From contig URXR01000054.1 in assembly GCA_900551925.1 (NCBI GenBank), positions 1 through 8,304 on the forward strand: a DNA stretch of 8,304 nt, written 5' to 3'. Every line of letters begins with the position of its first letter. Within the stretch, counting starts at the first letter, position 1. A program made the position numbers and the translations under genes. Source of the DNA: an uncultured Mycoplasmatota bacterium. GTDB taxonomy: Bacteria > Bacillota_I > Bacilli_A > RF39 > UBA660. Below, one piece after another: positions 6,748 through 8,304 of the stretch. The notes under the pieces are model-generated. The model saw only the letters and a program-made list of their open reading frames with translations, made no database searches and was not told where the DNA came from.

Positions 6748-6791
6748 ATAGCTAAAGATGACAATTATTGTATGAATTTGTTATTTTTTCA

Positions 6792-6827
6792 TAGAAAAAA
6801 CTCTAAAAACATTTAATTTTAGAGTTT
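6792..6827 (-). terminator. Intrinsic terminator of the secreted protein gene
   Basis: A perfect 11-bp stem is formed by AAACTCTAAAA (6798-6808) and TTTTAGAGTTT (6817-6827) with an 8-base loop. On the minus strand it starts 17 bases after the TAA of the secreted protein and is followed at once by a run of T (six in a row counting stem bases, 6800-6795). It separates that gene from the cysteine desulfurase operon. A second small repeat TTTTTTC/GAAAAAA (6784-6790 with 6794-6800) overlaps its tail. Confidence 0.85.
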
Positions 6828-6844
6828 GTTTAATAATAGTTTAA

Positions 6845-8304
6845 TTATGGAATTATTACAAAGCGGGATGAACAACTACCACTAGCACTGCCATAATTAT
6901 AACTTGAAAAAAATAATCCAGCAAGAGCACTATCATTATAATATCCACTTCGAGAAAACCAAGGGCCACTAGAATGTACAATCCATGAACGAGCATTATA
7001 CCAATTATCATTGTCTTTGTTATACACTTCTTTTATAGAATCGCCTAATTTACTTCTTATCATTCCAGTATTACTTGTCCCAAAACTATATTTATCATAA
7101 TATTTAGAATTTGGATAAGATATTCCTGTATAACTCATATAATTTCCAGAATTATATATTATTCCAGTATATCCTGAGTTATAAGCATTAGAATATCCAC
7201 TCATCATTGTTGTTCCATTTTTTGATACTATATTTCCCATAGCATAGTCATAAGCTCCTCCACTCATATCATATACTCCGTAGATATTTCCTGTTGTTGA
7301 AGCTAGCATTCCTTGTTCTGTGTCATAACTATTGCATGTTGAAGAACTTGAGCTTCCTGCAGATGAACCACATCCTGTTATATAGTTACTGTTATTATTT
7401 ATTCCTATTTCTTGGCATGTTTCATCTGTACATGTTCCATATTTTGAATGTGATAAGTATGCTACTGCTCCCCATTCCATATTCTTTATCATATGAGTGT
7501 CGGTATTTGTACTTAATCCATATTGATTTCCACTATCATTCATTTTCATTATGTTTGTTGCAAATGAACTTATATTTTGTCCTCTTAAACTATTCAAGTT
7601 TGGTTTACTTGTTATATTAGGTATTGTTCCTGTTAATTCAAACTTTCCTATCCAAAAACCTGTTAATTTTTCAGAACCAAAGGTAAATGCTGGATGAGTA
7701 TAATATTTATTATTACAAGTACTATCTGTACACTCTGTATTATTTATTTTACAACTTTCACTCTTGGCTCCATCTGCTCTACTTATTGTATCTGTACATG
7801 TTATGTCTCCTGTTGTATTTGTTCCTTCTTCAAACATTATTTCTATTTCTTGAGGTTCACTTCCTTCCGTTCCATTACTATTATAATTCCATACTTTATA
7901 TTTATATCTTGGAATCCATACTTGCATGGTTAATATGTCATCCATAGGTATTTCTGTTCCTGGACTGGCATTTAGATATGTACTTCTACTTGAACTTGTT
8001 ACTGTTACACTGTTAGCCCATTTCTTTTCACAATAATCATACCACTCATATTCTTTAAATTCGTTAGTTTCATCAGCTTTTTTCCATACTTCTGCTGTTT
8101 CATCATAATATACTGGTATCATATTGGAGTCTAATTCTGGACTATTTGGGACATATAAATTACATGTATCTACTTCTACTTCTATTGTTTTTTTTCCTTT
8201 TATTGTATCTGTAAATAGAGCATAAGAACTTTTAGTTAAATTTATAGAGGTATATATTGCTATTACTATTATTCCCATGCAAAATAAAGATAGAAATACT
8301 TTAT
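6845..8304 (-). CDS. Large secreted protein with FGE/C-type-lectin-like C-terminal domain (5' partial)
   Basis: From ATG 8278 the product is 477 residues, but the frame stays open to the window edge (eight more codons ending KVFLSLFC) and no Shine-Dalgarno precedes that ATG, so the real start is probably just outside. Numbering here uses Met 8278 as 1. The extension plus 1-16 forms a signal or anchor segment, followed by SYALFTDT (18-25), reminiscent of the start of mature TasA/camelysin-type proteins. About 195-216 (HPAFTFGSEKLTGFWIGKFE) starts a domain continuing through NMEWGAVAYLSHSKYG (266-281) to TGNIYGVYDMSGGAYDYAMG (329-348), which resembles the GLYDMSGNVWEW core of formylglycine-generating-enzyme-like C-type-lectin folds. 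It ends in a W-, G-, S- and Y-rich tail with SRFVIIP. Eleven cysteines are present, including C-T-D-x-T-C at 183-188 and 283-288. FGE catalytic activity is not supported; a surface binding role is likelier. A terminator follows. Confidence 0.75.
   Translation of the reverse strand, partial: KVFLSLFCMGIIVIAIYTSINLTKSSYALFTDTIKGKKTIEVEVDTCNLYVPNSPELDSNMIPVYYDETAEVWKKADETNEFKEYEWYDYCEKKWANSVTVTSSSRSTYLNASPGTEIPMDDILTMQVWIPRYKYKVWNYNSNGTEGSEPQEIEIMFEEGTNTTGDITCTDTISRADGAKSESCKINNTECTDSTCNNKYYTHPAFTFGSEKLTGFWIGKFELTGTIPNITSKPNLNSLRGQNISSFATNIMKMNDSGNQYGLSTNTDTHMIKNMEWGAVAYLSHSKYGTCTDETCQEIGINNNSNYITGCGSSAGSSSSSTCNSYDTEQGMLASTTGNIYGVYDMSGGAYDYAMGNIVSKNGTTMMSGYSNAYNSGYTGIIYNSGNYMSYTGISYPNSKYYDKYSFGTSNTGMIRSKLGDSIKEVYNKDNDNWYNARSWIVHSSGPWFSRSGYYNDSALAGLFFSSYNYGSASGSCSSRFVIIP

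Noticed and set aside
7294..7947. Plus-strand open frames at 7294-7620, 7687-7947 and 7694-7933
   Set aside because: They are antisense to the secreted protein and consist mostly of Leu, Tyr, Cys and Phe, the expected shadow of its Ser/Thr/Asn/Tyr-rich codons.
6845..8278. Active formylglycine-generating enzyme or sulfatase-modifying factor
   Set aside because: Only the fold-type motif (GVYDMSGGAYDY) is visible; the GNVWEW core is altered and no catalytic cysteine arrangement could be identified.
1..8304. Mycoplasma-type genetic code (TGA as Trp)
   Set aside because: All genes reach expected family length with TGG for Trp and no internal TGA; the desulfurase TGA stop alone is not decisive because TAA follows two codons later.
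1..8304. CRISPR array, tRNA, insertion sequence or reverse transcriptase
   Set aside because: No regularly spaced repeats, cloverleaf candidates, terminal inverted repeats or transposase or polymerase motifs were seen.

Overview
The window is about 8.3 kb of very AT-rich bacterial DNA. Its Shine-Dalgarno sites are of the GGAGG type and spacing between genes is tight. Trp is encoded by TGG, with no sign of TGA read as Trp, so the standard bacterial code (11) fits. Together with the gene content (AlgI/DHHW pair, CcdA-like reductase, a large secreted protein with an FGE/C-type-lectin-like domain) this suggests an uncultured low-GC Bacillota, probably a gut Bacilli lineage of the RF39/Erysipelotrichales kind. 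That placement is inference, not proof.

Layout. Positions 1-650 (+) hold the 3' part of a gene related to coenzyme F420-0:L-glutamate ligase; the start lies outside the window. Positions 651-886 hold a strong promoter and a ~160-nt structured leader that probably serves autoregulation of rpsD. Positions 887-1489 (+) are rpsD (ribosomal protein S4). A hairpin at 1492-1517 can terminate transcription from both sides. Positions 6687 to 1525 (-) form a tight five-gene operon, in transcription order: a cysteine desulfurase, an 83-residue thioredoxin-like protein (4-base overlap), an exported thioredoxin domain fused to a six-helix CcdA/DsbD-like membrane domain, an AlgI-type MBOAT acyltransferase, and a membrane-anchored DHHW/AlgJ-like protein. 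Positions 6688-6844 hold the operon's likely promoter and the terminator of the next gene. Positions 6845-8304 (-) are a large secreted, cysteine-rich protein whose N-terminus is cut by the window edge.

How the genes may work together. The MBOAT and DHHW proteins are a recognised pair type for moving acyl (usually acetyl) groups onto extracytoplasmic polysaccharides. The thioredoxin-like protein and the CcdA fusion look like a complete electron relay from cytoplasm to outside. The two sets share one transcript, and the DHHW protein has exactly two cysteines, C192 and C204, that flank its putative catalytic D197/H199. This gives a testable idea: a dedicated thiol reductase may keep the acyltransferase active, or switch it. 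The cysteine desulfurase at the head of the operon does not yet have an obvious role in this scheme.

No rRNA, tRNA, CRISPR array, insertion sequence, phage gene or reverse transcriptase was seen. The most unusual items are the redox-plus-acylation operon, the rpsD leader with overlapping alternative folds, and the lectin-fold surface protein whose C-terminus resembles variable proteins of diversity-generating retroelements.
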